From Chitinophagaceae bacterium IBVUCB1 (GTDB lineage Bacteria; Bacteroidota; Bacteroidia; Chitinophagales; Chitinophagaceae): a stretch of 64,000 nt of DNA. Below are positions 50,062-58,810 of the stretch, one piece after another; the first letter of the stretch is position 1, and each line of letters opens with the position of its first letter. A program made the translations under genes and the position numbers. Below the pieces are notes generated by a model, which saw nothing but the letters and a program-made list of their open reading frames with translations, had not been told where the DNA came from and did no database searches. The stretch is taken from the NCBI GenBank assembly GCA_002127285.1, contig NFUW01000002.1, positions 1,016,744-1,080,743 of the forward strand, in the 5' to 3' direction.

Positions 50062-51054
50062 GTGCAGACTCCTTTCGGAAAAGAAACATATCTATACTGG
50101 TACGAAATCATGCTGTTGCTACGCCGCTTTGAAGAAAAGACAGGGCAGCTATATGGTATGCAGAAAATACGTGGTTTCTGCCACCTGTATATAGGACAAG
50201 AAGCAGTAGCAGCAGGCACTATGACCGCCATCCGCGATGATGACAACATGATAACCGCCTACCGCGACCACGGACTTGCCATAGCTAAAGGCATGAGCCC
50301 TAAAGAATGTATGGCCGAACTGTATGGTAAAGCTACCGGCTGTACGAAGGGCAAGGGTGGCAGCATGCACTTCTTCAGCAAAGAAAAACGCTTCTTTGGC
50401 GGGCATGGTATAGTTGGCGGACAGATAGGCTTGGGTGCAGGTATTGCATTTGCAGATATGTACCATAATAACGACCGTGTAACCGTTTGCTATTTTGGCG
50501 ATGGTGCTGCCCGTCAGGGTTTGCTGCACGAAACATTCAACATGGCGATGCTCTGGAACCTGCCCGTGATATTTGTTTGCGAAAACAACTATTACGCTAT
50601 GGGCACTTCGGTAGAGCGTACATCCAAAACACTTGATATATACCGCTTGGCAGATGCCTACGATATGCCTGCAGATAGTGTAGATGGTATGAGCTGCGAA
50701 GAGGTACACAAAGCTATGGAACGTGCCGTAAGACGTGCACGCGACAAAGGTGGCCCTACCTTCCTTGAGGTAAAAACATACCGCTACCGTGGCCACTCTA
50801 TGAGCGACCCTGCCAAGTACCGTACAAAAGAAGAAGTAGAAGAATATAAAGATAAAGACCCCATCAATCAGGTGCTGAAAACCATTATGGATAATAAATG
50901 GGCTACAGAGGCAGAGATTGAAGCCATTAACGAAAAAGTAAGGGCTGAGGTGGAAGAAAGCGTACAATTTGCAGAAGAAAGCCCATGGCCCGATGATAGC
51001 GAACTGTACAAGGATATTTATGTTGACGACAACTATCCTTACATCACCGACTAA
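50062..51054 (+). CDS. pdhA: Pyruvate dehydrogenase E1 component, alpha subunit
   Basis: A 330-residue thiamine-diphosphate enzyme subunit. The ThDP motif is VTVCYFGDGAARQGLLHETF to VFVCENNYYAMGT-type (GDG...NN), and the phosphorylation-loop segment KTYRYRGHSMSDPAKYRTKE is conserved. It decarboxylates pyruvate as part of PDH. The E1 beta gene (pdhB) does not follow; the next gene is a TPR protein, so the complex is encoded at split loci. The start is GTG at 50062. The branched-chain 2-oxoacid dehydrogenase alpha subunit is a less likely alternative; FGGHGIVGGQIGLGAGIAFA favours PDH. Confidence 0.93.
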   Translation: MQTPFGKETYLYWYEIMLLLRRFEEKTGQLYGMQKIRGFCHLYIGQEAVAAGTMTAIRDDDNMITAYRDHGLAIAKGMSPKECMAELYGKATGCTKGKGGSMHFFSKEKRFFGGHGIVGGQIGLGAGIAFADMYHNNDRVTVCYFGDGAARQGLLHETFNMAMLWNLPVIFVCENNYYAMGTSVERTSKTLDIYRLADAYDMPADSVDGMSCEEVHKAMERAVRRARDKGGPTFLEVKTYRYRGHSMSDPAKYRTKEEVEEYKDKDPINQVLKTIMDNKWATEAEIEAINEKVRAEVEESVQFAEESPWPDDSELYKDIYVDDNYPYITD

Positions 51055-51103
51055 TTTGTTTTACAAACCACACATACAATACTAATCTTATACATAGAAC
51101 TAA

Positions 51104-51799
51104 ATGGCAAACTCAGCTAGAAATAAACCGGGAACAACCCCTGTAACAGAAGCAGACGAATCGAAAGTGCTTGATAACCTGCTTGCAAAATATGAAGCAA
51201 ACAAGAAACGCATTAATACCATTGTAACAGTTGTATTGGCTGCTATTGTTGGTTATTTCGCATACACCAAACTATATAACGAGCCACGTGAGGTTAAAGC
51301 CTCTACCGCTATGGCATTTGCGCAACGCTATTTCGAGGCTGATTCGGTAGATAAAGCACTGAATGGTGACGGACAGCATAAGGGCTTCCTGTTTGTGATG
51401 AAGAAATATAGTGGTACAAAAGCGGCAAATCTTTGCAATTACTACGCGGGTGTTTGTTATCTGCAAAAAGGCGATTTCAAAAACGCTATCAAATACTTAG
51501 AAGATTTTGACGGTAATGGCTCATTAGTAAGCTATGCAGCAGCAGGTGCATTGGGAGATGCATATATGGAAACAAACAATACTTCCAAAGCCATCAGTGC
51601 GTACGAAAAAGCAATAGGTAATGATAAAGACAACCTGATGACGCCTATTTATTTATTCAGGCTGGCAAGCGTTTGCGACATCACTAACAAGAAAGAAGAC
51701 GCTAAAAAATACTACCAAAAGATTAAAGACGAGTATCCTCAAAGCGAGCAAGCGCGTGAAGTGGAAAAATACCTCGGTATGCTCGGCGAACACGATTAA
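51104..51799 (+). CDS. Membrane-anchored TPR protein (YfgM-like)
   Basis: A 231-residue protein with a cytoplasmic N-terminus (about 38 residues), one membrane helix (TIVTVVLAAIVGYFAYTKLY), then an outward-facing TPR array: GFLFVMKKYSGTKAANLCNY, YYAGVCYLQKGDFKNAIKYL, AAGALGDAYMETNNTSKAIS, LFRLASVCDITNKKEDAKKY. The layout matches YfgM/BamD-like periplasmic chaperone adaptors. It is probably involved in envelope protein folding. It ends with a terminator that also carries the ribH promoter. Confidence 0.85.
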   Translation: MANSARNKPGTTPVTEADESKVLDNLLAKYEANKKRINTIVTVVLAAIVGYFAYTKLYNEPREVKASTAMAFAQRYFEADSVDKALNGDGQHKGFLFVMKKYSGTKAANLCNYYAGVCYLQKGDFKNAIKYLEDFDGNGSLVSYAAAGALGDAYMETNNTSKAISAYEKAIGNDKDNLMTPIYLFRLASVCDITNKKEDAKKYYQKIKDEYPQSEQAREVEKYLGMLGEHD

Positions 51800-51822
51800 T
51801 ATTTTTCACTATTATTAAAATG

Positions 51823-51859
51823 CCCCTTTTTACCTTTGACGGCGAAAAGGGGTTTTTCT
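51823..51859 (+). terminator. Terminator with the ribH -7 box inside its loop
   Basis: CCCCTTTT (51823-51830) pairs with AAAAGGGG (51845-51852), followed by TTTTTC. The 14-nt loop contains TACCTTTGA (51831-51839), a full -7 consensus, so the same 37 bp can end the upstream transcript and start the ribH transcript. Confidence 0.75.
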
Positions 51860-51862
51860 TTT

Positions 51863-52375
51863 ATGGCACAATCAGCACATAGTACATCGTTATTAGATAC
51901 ATCTGCACTGCAAAATCTATCGGGGACAAGGGTAGCCATTGTATTTACAGAGTGGAATGACACTATCATAAAAGCCCTGCGCGATGGATGCCATAAAATA
52001 CTGGAACAGTACAATGCTACTATTACGCATTATATAGCCGTACCCGGCGCTTTTGAATTGCCATTTGCCTGCAAACAGATATGGGAAAGCAGTTCTTACA
52101 CCAACGATGGCCCTGAAGCCATCATCGCTTTCGGTACAGTGATACGTGGCGGTACGCCCCACTTCGACTATGTGTGCAAGGCAGTAACAGAGGGCATTAC
52201 ACAACTAAATCTGGAGCTTCCTATACCTACCATATTCGGTGTGCTGACACTGGATAATGAACAACAGGCGTGGGAAAGGCTGGGTGGCATACACGGGCAC
52301 AAAGGCGAGGAAGCCGCTATTACTGCCCTCAAGATGATAAAGAACAGCCGTATGCTTGCCAACCCTGCAAACTGA
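51863..52375 (+). CDS. ribH: 6,7-dimethyl-8-ribityllumazine synthase
   Basis: A 170-residue lumazine synthase starting MAQSAHSTSLL. Characteristic segments are VAIVFTEWNDTIIKALRDGC, HYIAVPGAFELPFACKQI, IAFGTVIRGGTPHFDYVCKA (active-site His and the GTVI(R/K)G motif) and IPTIFGVLTLDNEQQAWERL. It condenses the ribityl-pyrimidine and dihydroxybutanone phosphate in riboflavin synthesis and forms pentamers or icosahedra. The ATG at 51863 is right behind the terminator/promoter hairpin. The LutA-like gene follows 31 bp downstream. Confidence 0.96.
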   Translation: MAQSAHSTSLLDTSALQNLSGTRVAIVFTEWNDTIIKALRDGCHKILEQYNATITHYIAVPGAFELPFACKQIWESSSYTNDGPEAIIAFGTVIRGGTPHFDYVCKAVTEGITQLNLELPIPTIFGVLTLDNEQQAWERLGGIHGHKGEEAAITALKMIKNSRMLANPAN

Positions 52376-52406
52376 TTATATTTATAGCGCAAAGGACAAC
52401 CATTAC

Positions 52407-53129
52407 ATGACAAAAGTACAACTCTTCATACCTTGCTTTGTAGACCAGCTATACCCGCAAACGGGCATGAACATGGTGAAGGTATTAGAAAAGCTGGGCT
52501 GCGAAGTGTCTTACAACAGCAAACAAACCTGCTGCGGACAACCAGCTTTCAATGCTGGTTACTGGGACGAAACGAAGGCGGTAGCCAAAAAATTTCTGCA
52601 CGATTTTGATGGCGAGGGCTATATAGTAGGCCCAAGCGGGTCTTGTACAGGCTTTGTCCGCAATTACTACGATAAGATGCTGGAAAACAGTGCCGAACAT
52701 TTGCTTAGCAATAAAGTGCGGGGCAATATGTACGAGTTTACCGAGTTTCTGACACAAGTGCTGAAGATAGAAGACATAGGTGCTGCACTTGAGGGCAAAG
52801 CTACCTACCACGATGCTTGTGGCGCACTGCGCGAATGTGGCATAAAACAAGGGCCGCGCCAGTTGCTGCGCCATGTAAAAGGGCTGGAGATGGTAGAGAT
52901 GAAAGAATGTGAAACCTGCTGCGGCTTCGGCGGTACATTTGCCGTAAAGTACGAATCTATATCGCTGGGGATGGCGCAAACAAAGGTACAGAGTGCACTG
53001 GAAACAGGTGCTAAATACATGATAACTACAGACGTATCGTGCATGATGCACGTACAGGGTTATATAGAAAAGAACAACCTGCCTATACAAACCATGCACA
53101 TAGCCGACGTATTGGCAAGCGGATGGTAG
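52407..53129 (+). CDS. lutA: LutA/YkgE-like (Fe-S)-binding oxidoreductase subunit
   Basis: A 240-residue protein with two CCG domains: TKVQLFIPCFVDQLYPQTGM with NSKQTCCGQPAFNAGYWDET, and ATYHDACGALRECGIKQGPR with KECETCCGFGGTFAVKYESI. CCG pairs bind a noncubane or regular [4Fe-4S] cluster in succinate:quinone and lactate dehydrogenase-type complexes. This 240-aa form is the LutA subunit of the LutABC lactate oxidation system, but lutB and lutC are absent here. The start ATG at 52407 is chosen; upstream codons overlap the end of ribH. A terminator at 53154-53176 follows. Confidence 0.87.
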   Translation: MTKVQLFIPCFVDQLYPQTGMNMVKVLEKLGCEVSYNSKQTCCGQPAFNAGYWDETKAVAKKFLHDFDGEGYIVGPSGSCTGFVRNYYDKMLENSAEHLLSNKVRGNMYEFTEFLTQVLKIEDIGAALEGKATYHDACGALRECGIKQGPRQLLRHVKGLEMVEMKECETCCGFGGTFAVKYESISLGMAQTKVQSALETGAKYMITTDVSCMMHVQGYIEKNNLPIQTMHIADVLASGW

Positions 53130-53153
53130 GTCGTTGATACTGAACATAACAAA

Positions 53154-53176
53154 GGGTATATGCATTGCATATACCC
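53154..53176. terminator. Bidirectional terminator between lutA-like and osmC-like genes
   Basis: GGGTATATGCA and TGCATATACCC form an 11-bp perfect inverted repeat between convergent stops, with an A-rich left flank and T-rich right flank. Confidence 0.75.
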
Positions 53177-53205
53177 ATTTCATTTTCTATTACATGCTGT
53201 TTCGC

Positions 53206-53616
53206 TTACAGCAACGTAGCATCCAGTGTTATCTCGCAGTTGTATGCTTTAGATACCGGGCAATTGGCTTTGGCATCTGCCGCGCAAGCCTGAAACTGTT
53301 CCGCACTAATGCCAGGCACTTTTGCTTTCAGTGTCAGTTCGCTTTTGGTAATTGCGCCGTTATCTATCGTGATGGCGCAGTCAGTATGTATCTCATCGGG
53401 TGTAAAGCCCGCAGCACCCAATACAAAAGACAGCTTCATGCTAAAGCAGCCTGCATGTGCAGCAGCCATGAGTTCTTCGGGATTGGTACCTACCCCGTCC
53501 TCAAACCTCGAGCTGAATGAATATTGTGTTTTATTCAGCACCGTGCTGGCAGTAGTCAGGTGCCCGTTGCCCTCTTTACCCGAGCCGTTCCATACGGCAG
53601 TTGCATTACGTCTCAT
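53206..53616 (-). CDS. osmC: OsmC family peroxiredoxin
   Basis: A 136-residue protein. The two peroxidatic/resolving cysteines are in PEELMAAAHAGCFSMKLSFV and DAKANCPVSKAYNCEITLDA, the OsmC/Ohr arrangement. The N-terminal RRNATAVWNGSGKEGNGHL and RFEDGVGTNPEELMAAAH are OsmC-like rather than Ohr-like. OsmC reduces organic hydroperoxides in the cytoplasm and is stress-induced in many bacteria. Convergent with the LutA-like gene. Length is normal. Confidence 0.9.
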   Translation of the reverse strand: MRRNATAVWNGSGKEGNGHLTTASTVLNKTQYSFSSRFEDGVGTNPEELMAAAHAGCFSMKLSFVLGAAGFTPDEIHTDCAITIDNGAITKSELTLKAKVPGISAEQFQACAADAKANCPVSKAYNCEITLDATLL

Positions 53617-53726
53617 ATGCGTTTTAGTTTAGGCTGCAAAAGTAATATGGCAATTGCAGTATTGATATAAACTTAATATTAATATTTTAAATAGAAAACA
53701 TCTTTTAAATAACCACCTGCTTTCTT

Positions 53727-53735
53727 TACTTTTGC
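53727..53735 (+). promoter_or_regulatory. -7 promoter box for prs
   Basis: TACTTTTGC, a TAnnTTTG match, 18 nt upstream of the prs ATG. Confidence 0.6.
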
Positions 53736-53753
53736 AGCCTATTCCCCAAAAAA

Positions 53754-54704
53754 ATGTTCATGCAGCAGCCATCTGTTAAAATATTCTCCGGTACGGGTTC
53801 TACCTACCTTGCCGAGCAGATTGCCAAGTCATTTGGCAAAAAATTAGGTAATCTTGCCATCCCGAAATTCAGCGATGGCGAGTTTCAGCCCGTTTTCAAC
53901 GAGTCTATCCGTGGCGACTATGTTTTTCTTGTACAGTCCACATTCGCCCCGTCCGATAACCTGATGGAACTACTGATGATGATAGATGCTGCCCGCCGTG
54001 CATCGGCAGGCTACATCACGGCTGTTATCCCCTACTTCGGCTTTGCCCGTCAAGACAGGAAAGACAAGCCCCGCGTGGCTATAGCATCCAAACTGGTAGC
54101 TAACCTGCTGACAACCGCAGGGGCAGACAGGGTGATGACGATGGACCTGCACGCCCCGCAAATACAGGGTTTCTTTGATATTCCGGTTGACCACTTGGAT
54201 AGTTCTGCGATTTTCATACCATATATTGAAAATCTTAAGATGGAAAACCTTATCTTTGCGTCCCCCGACGTGGGCAGTACCAACAGGGTGCGCGAAGTTG
54301 CTAAGTACTTTGAGCTGGATATGGTTATCTGCGACAAGCAACGCAAACGTGCCAATGAGATTGCTGCCATGACGGTGATAGGCGATGTAAGCGGCAGGCA
54401 TGTAGTGTTGATAGATGATATTTGTGATACGGCAGGTACGCTCAGCAAATCGGCAGCTATACTGAAAGAACGCGGTGCATTATCTGTTCGCGCTTTCTGT
54501 ACACACCCGGTACTGAGTGGCAAAGCATACGAAAACATCGAGAACTCCGAATTGGAAGAACTCGTAGTATGCGATACCATACCGCTGAAGCAGGAATGTT
54601 CTAAAATAAAAGTATTGCCCACCGCAGAACTCTTTGCAGTAGCCATCCGCAATACCTTCGAGAACAAGTCCATTAGTTCTTTATTTGTACATGGTAAAAA
54701 GTAG
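53754..54704 (+). CDS. prs: Ribose-phosphate pyrophosphokinase
   Basis: A 316-residue class I PRPP synthetase. The signature PYFGFARQDRKDKPRVAIAS, the ATP-site MTMDLHAPQIQGFFDIPVDH and the PRPP-binding loop VVLIDDICDTAGTLSKSAAI are intact. It makes PRPP from ribose-5-phosphate and ATP for nucleotide, His and Trp synthesis. MFMQQPSVKIF gives two alternative ATG codons (53754, 53760). A C-rich repeat pair and the rplY gene follow; prs-rplY order is common in bacteria, though rplY has its own -7 box. Confidence 0.96.
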   Translation: MFMQQPSVKIFSGTGSTYLAEQIAKSFGKKLGNLAIPKFSDGEFQPVFNESIRGDYVFLVQSTFAPSDNLMELLMMIDAARRASAGYITAVIPYFGFARQDRKDKPRVAIASKLVANLLTTAGADRVMTMDLHAPQIQGFFDIPVDHLDSSAIFIPYIENLKMENLIFASPDVGSTNRVREVAKYFELDMVICDKQRKRANEIAAMTVIGDVSGRHVVLIDDICDTAGTLSKSAAILKERGALSVRAFCTHPVLSGKAYENIENSELEELVVCDTIPLKQECSKIKVLPTAELFAVAIRNTFENKSISSLFVHGKK

Positions 54705-54711
54705 GTACCCA

Positions 54712-54785
54712 ACCCCTGAAGGGGCTACCTGTTTTATAAAAATATTCTTCTCATCCCCTCCCTTTAGGGAGGTTGGGAGGGTACG
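54712..54785. repeat. C-rich palindromic repeats between prs and rplY
   Basis: CAACCCCTGAAGGGGCTACC at about 54717-54737 and CCCCTCCCTTTAGGGAGG followed by TTGGGAGGG at 54755-54780, both members of the dispersed family. The first could double as the prs terminator. Confidence 0.65.
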
Positions 54786-54859
54786 ACTGTTTAAACAAAA
54801 AAACCTGTCCGCCGCATCAATGGCGCACATTATTTAGTTAACTGCCATTTCAACGTCCG

Positions 54860-54868
54860 TATGTTTGA
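54860..54868 (+). promoter_or_regulatory. -7 promoter box for rplY
   Basis: TATGTTTGA fits TAnnTTTG and gives a predicted leader of about 35 nt. It lies inside a potential stem (TTTCAAC ... GTTGAAA, 54848-54890). Confidence 0.45.
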
Positions 54869-54907
54869 CGGGTATTCGCACGGTGTTGAAATACAAAACT
54901 TTTAAAA

Positions 54908-55495
54908 ATGAAAGTTGTAAAAATTGAAGGAAACAGCAGAAGCGAACACGGTAAAACAGCCACACGCCGTCTTCGTTCTGAAGGACAAGTACCAGCCGTA
55001 ATATACGGTGGTAAAGAAACAGTGCATTTCAGCGCGCCTCAATTGGCATTCCGCCCATTGGTGTACACGCCCGATTTCCAGTTGGCAGAAGTAAGTGTAA
55101 ACGGCAACACACACACTTGCATTATGAAAGACCTGCAGTTTGACGTGCTGACTGACGAACTGAGCCACGTTGACTTGCTGGAACTGGTAGATGACAAGAA
55201 AATCATCGCTAACCTGCCATTGAAATTCGTAGGCCAGCCTGCGGGTGTAAAGGCAGGCGGACGTTTGGAAGTAAAAGTAAAAAGCCTGAAAGTGCGCACA
55301 CTGCCTAAGTTTTTGAGAGAAAACATAGAAGTGAACATAGACAGCCTGGAACTGAACGGCAACGTACGTGTACAAGATGTAGCAGCAGATAACATGGAAA
55401 TCATGAACTCTCCGCGCATCCCCATCGCATCAGTAGTAATGACACGTGCCCTGAAACAAGCAGAAAACGAAGACGCGAAAGCAGGTAAGAAATAA
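54908..55495 (+). CDS. rplY: 50S ribosomal protein L25 (general stress CTC type)
   Basis: A 195-residue protein of the long L25/CTC form. The N-terminal 5S-rRNA-binding domain shows SRSEHGKTATRRLRSEGQVP, AVIYGGKETVHFSAPQLAF and MKDLQFDVLTDELSHVDLLE. The C-terminal TL5/CTC domain shows IIANLPLKFVGQPAGVKAGG, RTLPKFLRENIEVNIDSLEL. L25 binds 5S rRNA at the central protuberance. The tail KQAENEDAKAGKK is charged, as usual. Own promoter and a strong terminator (55517-55556). Confidence 0.95.
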   Translation: MKVVKIEGNSRSEHGKTATRRLRSEGQVPAVIYGGKETVHFSAPQLAFRPLVYTPDFQLAEVSVNGNTHTCIMKDLQFDVLTDELSHVDLLELVDDKKIIANLPLKFVGQPAGVKAGGRLEVKVKSLKVRTLPKFLRENIEVNIDSLELNGNVRVQDVAADNMEIMNSPRIPIASVVMTRALKQAENEDAKAGKK

Positions 55496-55516
55496 GCTTG
55501 AGCATCCTCAACATAC

Positions 55517-55556
55517 AAATCCCCGACTGTACATACAATCGGGGATTTTTCTTTTA
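55517..55556 (+). terminator. Terminator after rplY
   Basis: AAATCCCCGA / TCGGGGATTT stem (10 bp plus a TGT/ACA inner pair) followed by TTCTTTTAT. Confidence 0.85.
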
Positions 55557-55571
55557 TGTTATCTAACTACA

Positions 55572-57812
55572 TTACTTTATTATACTTACAGGCACTACAG
55601 ATTGGTTGCCTGCACTCTGTACTATGCAATAGTATATGCCATTCGATAAGTTTGAAACATCTATCAAAGCAGATGTATTAGTACCTGCAACGGTCAATTG
55701 CTTCACCACTTGCCCTGTTACTGATACAAGTTTTATCTCAACATTACCATTAGCAAAACCATCTTTCCAAGCTATGGTTATTTGGTTATTGGCAGGGTTG
55801 GGATATACATCTACTTTATTTTTGGTATCTGCTACGTTATCTATACCTACATTAAAGTATTGTTTGAACATCACTACACCGCCGGCGTATCCACCAATCA
55901 TCATTTCTTTCTTACCGTCACCATCAATATCTGCCACATATGGGGCAGAGCGTTGGTGAATGTTGATATAACAATAATTAGAATCTAAACGATTGTACTT
56001 CGTAATATTGCCGCTTACTACACTATCGTACCTGTAAATAGTGCCGCCTTGCGTACCTATTAACAAGTAATCTTTATTACTGTTATCAATTTTGCCAATA
56101 AAAGGAACTGTGTAGGTATAGATACTTCCTTCTTCCACTACTCTTACACCACCCAGGCTATCCGTTATTTTGTTGAATACCGGCACAGGTGTAGTACCTG
56201 TATTCCTGTAGTAAATGATATTACCTGCCTGATTGCCCGATACAATATCATTCTTACCGTCTTTATCTACATCGTAAATAAATGGTGTTGCGTAGTCGCC
56301 CACATCTATCGTTCCGCTCAAATCATTCAATATCATGGGTGTAGTATATACAGGCGTTACTGTATTACTTGCAGCTGTGTTTCTGAAAAAAGTAATATTA
56401 CCATCCCCTCTGCCCAGCAGCATATCGTCAATGCCATCACCATTCATATCTCCGAACGAAAGTGCTAAGTGTCTTAGATTGGAAGCCCAAAAACCCATGA
56501 AGTCGTTGTTCTTCAATTCAAAAGATTGTTTAGATGTAGTAGATGTGTTTTCGTAATAGCTGATGCGTGCTCGCAATGTACCGTTTGCCTGATAATAACC
56601 TTCGTTAGCAATAAACATATCGAGTTTGCCATCTTTATTATAATCATACATAACCGGTATAGCTGCCGAACCAGCATCTATCATGTCTTGCATAAACAGG
56701 GTATCCGAAACATATGAAAAATTGGGGAGCGCTGTTGTGCCGTTGTTTTTGTAATAAGCTATTGACTTGTAGTTTTCTGTATTATCAAGCCTTGGCGATA
56801 TGATGAGGTCTTTTTTACCATCATTATCTACATCTATATAATTGGCAAGCGGCATCATAGACATGTATGCTATTTTGCCGTTAGCGCCACCCCACATGGT
56901 GTCTTGAGATATGATGGTGTCTTTGTTGTAACTATACTCTACACGACCGTTTTTCAAAAATTGAATATCTGAATAAGAAACATTACCGTTAAAAGCATCC
57001 ATATCACCATCTCCGTCATAATCAAGCAACAAAAGCGTATTGCCGGCATGGGTGGTTTTGCAGGTAGTACCAAAAGAAAATTTATCGCAAGTAGTATCGC
57101 CCAATAATAGTTTTCGCTCGTAGAATTGCACTGTCTTGCCCCAGCAAGTACTCTTATAGCACATACGCATACTATCTTTGGGCAGACCGTCTTCTTTTTC
57201 ACAATTACGGAAGTAGCTGATGCGCGTACCCATTACATCGTAACTAAGCACATCCAAATCCTGATCATTATCTACATCTACTATCGCAGGTATATCTATT
57301 GGTGCTACATAACAGTTTACCAATCCCGAACCGGGTAGGTTATATCGCAATTCTCTGTAAAAAGTGAAATTCAGTTTGTTGTTTTGGTAATAGCCTTTGT
57401 AAACGCTAACGCCCCCCATGCCTTTGTGAAACAAATCCGGAATTCCATCACGGTTATAGTCTTCCATCTTCATATAGTCAGCAATCAACGGGAAATTGAT
57501 CTGATATTCCGGTCTGTATTCATACTTGGGGTTACCTGGTATGCTGCTTGTATTGATAAAAGTCTTTACACTGCCAAACCTACCTACCCTATCATATATG
57601 GCCATATCTTTTATTCCGTCATTATTAAGGTCTGCCATGCATATCTGCGGGTTGTTCAAACCACCGCTCCATGCTAATGGTTGCAACCTACCATACGCCC
57701 ATACTTCGGGTGGCGTAGTATTGGGCAGGTATATCTGTGTAGTTTGGGCAAACACATCAGCCGAACATACTAATACTGATGACAATAGGGCAATTTTCAG
57801 AAAACTCCTCAT
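55572..57812 (-). CDS. FG-GAP/VCBS-repeat surface protein with T9SS type A sorting signal
   Basis: A 746-residue secreted protein. After a signal peptide (MRSFLKIALLSSVLVCSADV to FAQ) come at least seven FG-GAP/VCBS blades with calcium-binding DxDxDG loops: MADLNNDGIKDMAIYD, MEDYNRDGIPDLFHKG, VDVDNDQDLDVLSYD, LDYDGDGDMDAFNG, IDVDNDGKKDLIISP, YDYNKDGKLDMFIAN, GDMNGDGIDDMLLGRGDG, YDVDKDGKNDIVSG. This is an integrin-like beta-propeller. The last ~80 residues (KVDVYPNPANNQITIAWKDG onward) are a T9SS type A CTD. Probably a surface adhesin or structural protein needing calcium. Confidence 0.93.
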   Translation of the reverse strand: MRSFLKIALLSSVLVCSADVFAQTTQIYLPNTTPPEVWAYGRLQPLAWSGGLNNPQICMADLNNDGIKDMAIYDRVGRFGSVKTFINTSSIPGNPKYEYRPEYQINFPLIADYMKMEDYNRDGIPDLFHKGMGGVSVYKGYYQNNKLNFTFYRELRYNLPGSGLVNCYVAPIDIPAIVDVDNDQDLDVLSYDVMGTRISYFRNCEKEDGLPKDSMRMCYKSTCWGKTVQFYERKLLLGDTTCDKFSFGTTCKTTHAGNTLLLLDYDGDGDMDAFNGNVSYSDIQFLKNGRVEYSYNKDTIISQDTMWGGANGKIAYMSMMPLANYIDVDNDGKKDLIISPRLDNTENYKSIAYYKNNGTTALPNFSYVSDTLFMQDMIDAGSAAIPVMYDYNKDGKLDMFIANEGYYQANGTLRARISYYENTSTTSKQSFELKNNDFMGFWASNLRHLALSFGDMNGDGIDDMLLGRGDGNITFFRNTAASNTVTPVYTTPMILNDLSGTIDVGDYATPFIYDVDKDGKNDIVSGNQAGNIIYYRNTGTTPVPVFNKITDSLGGVRVVEEGSIYTYTVPFIGKIDNSNKDYLLIGTQGGTIYRYDSVVSGNITKYNRLDSNYCYINIHQRSAPYVADIDGDGKKEMMIGGYAGGVVMFKQYFNVGIDNVADTKNKVDVYPNPANNQITIAWKDGFANGNVEIKLVSVTGQVVKQLTVAGTNTSALIDVSNLSNGIYYCIVQSAGNQSVVPVSIIK

Positions 57813-57895
57813 ACGGTTGTTTTTAGGATAATATCAGATATAAATTTAATGAAAAAACAGATGCAAAATGCACCGTTATCAAATATTACAGACGG

Positions 57896-58708
57896 TTAAT
57901 AACCCTTGAGTGGTGAGTTAGGTTCAGTTAAAAAGTGATTAAAAACCAGCTTATCGGCCAGTTTGGGGAAGAGTTTGTTTATCCATACAGTCAGTTTGCC
58001 TTGTGTTGTCATCACAATCGTGCGCTTTTTATGCTTTACACCGTCCAGTATAATGCCCGCGCAGGTTTCCGCACTCATCAGTTTGCCCTCATCCAGCGGG
58101 GTTTCGCCCTGTGCGCTGCCATCGGCACTGCGGGCTACGTTGCGAATATTGCTGGCAGTAAAGCCGGGGGATACCCACATTACATGCGCGCCTGTTTGGT
58201 ATAGCTCCGTACGCAAAGCTTCCAGAAAACCCTGCATCGCAAATTTGGATGCCGAATAACCCGTACGGGCTGGCAAGCCCCTGAAACCTGCTATTGAAGA
58301 TACCCCCACTATTACGCCTTTGTTTTCTCTAATAGACTTGACTGCGTATTTGGTGCAGTACACCGTTCCCCAAAAATTAATATCCATCAGTTCGCGTATC
58401 ACTTGCAGGTCGGCATGTTCAAACAATGCCCGCATACTAATGCCGGCGTTGTTTATCAACACATCTACCCTGCCCCATTTGCTTATGGCAGCTTCTATAA
58501 AGTTTTTACAATCTGCTTCTTTGCTCACATCGGCAGTTACATACAGCACTTTATCGCCCGTAGCCGTTATTGCTTCCCGCAGTTTGTCTGCATTACGGGC
58601 ACATACTGCTACACATGCTCCTTGTGCCAATGCCTCTTGTGCCAATGCCTTGCCAATACCCGATGATGCGCCTGTTATGGCTACTATTTTATCCTTAAGA
58701 GAATACAT
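57896..58708 (-). CDS. Short-chain dehydrogenase/reductase (SDR)
   Basis: A 270-residue classical SDR. The cofactor motif is VAITGASSGIGKALAQEA, followed by INNAGISMRALFEH (NNAG). The catalytic Ser lies in VIVGVSSIAGFRGLPARTGY, with YSASKFAM (YxxxK) next. An adenine-pocket Asp (VTADVSKEAD) is present, and the Ala-Arg-Asn after the second strand (CARNADKLREA) suggests NADP(H). The C-terminal extension with PKLADKLVFNHFL resembles the DHRS7-type subgroup associated with membranes. The substrate is unknown. Confidence 0.9.
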   Translation of the reverse strand: MYSLKDKIVAITGASSGIGKALAQEALAQGACVAVCARNADKLREAITATGDKVLYVTADVSKEADCKNFIEAAISKWGRVDVLINNAGISMRALFEHADLQVIRELMDINFWGTVYCTKYAVKSIRENKGVIVGVSSIAGFRGLPARTGYSASKFAMQGFLEALRTELYQTGAHVMWVSPGFTASNIRNVARSADGSAQGETPLDEGKLMSAETCAGIILDGVKHKKRTIVMTTQGKLTVWINKLFPKLADKLVFNHFLTEPNSPLKGY

Positions 58709-58810
58709 ATTGTAATAAAAAAGTAAAGTTAATGCTTACACGCTATCCCTATGATAATTAAACAAGTCTTATACATACTAAAAAGATATGCACAACTGTT
58801 GATTAATTAA

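Noticed and set aside
54840-54907. Ribosomal-protein autoregulatory leader RNA upstream of rplY
   Set aside because: The possible stem overlaps a good -7 promoter box, so most of it would not be transcribed; promoter is the simpler reading.
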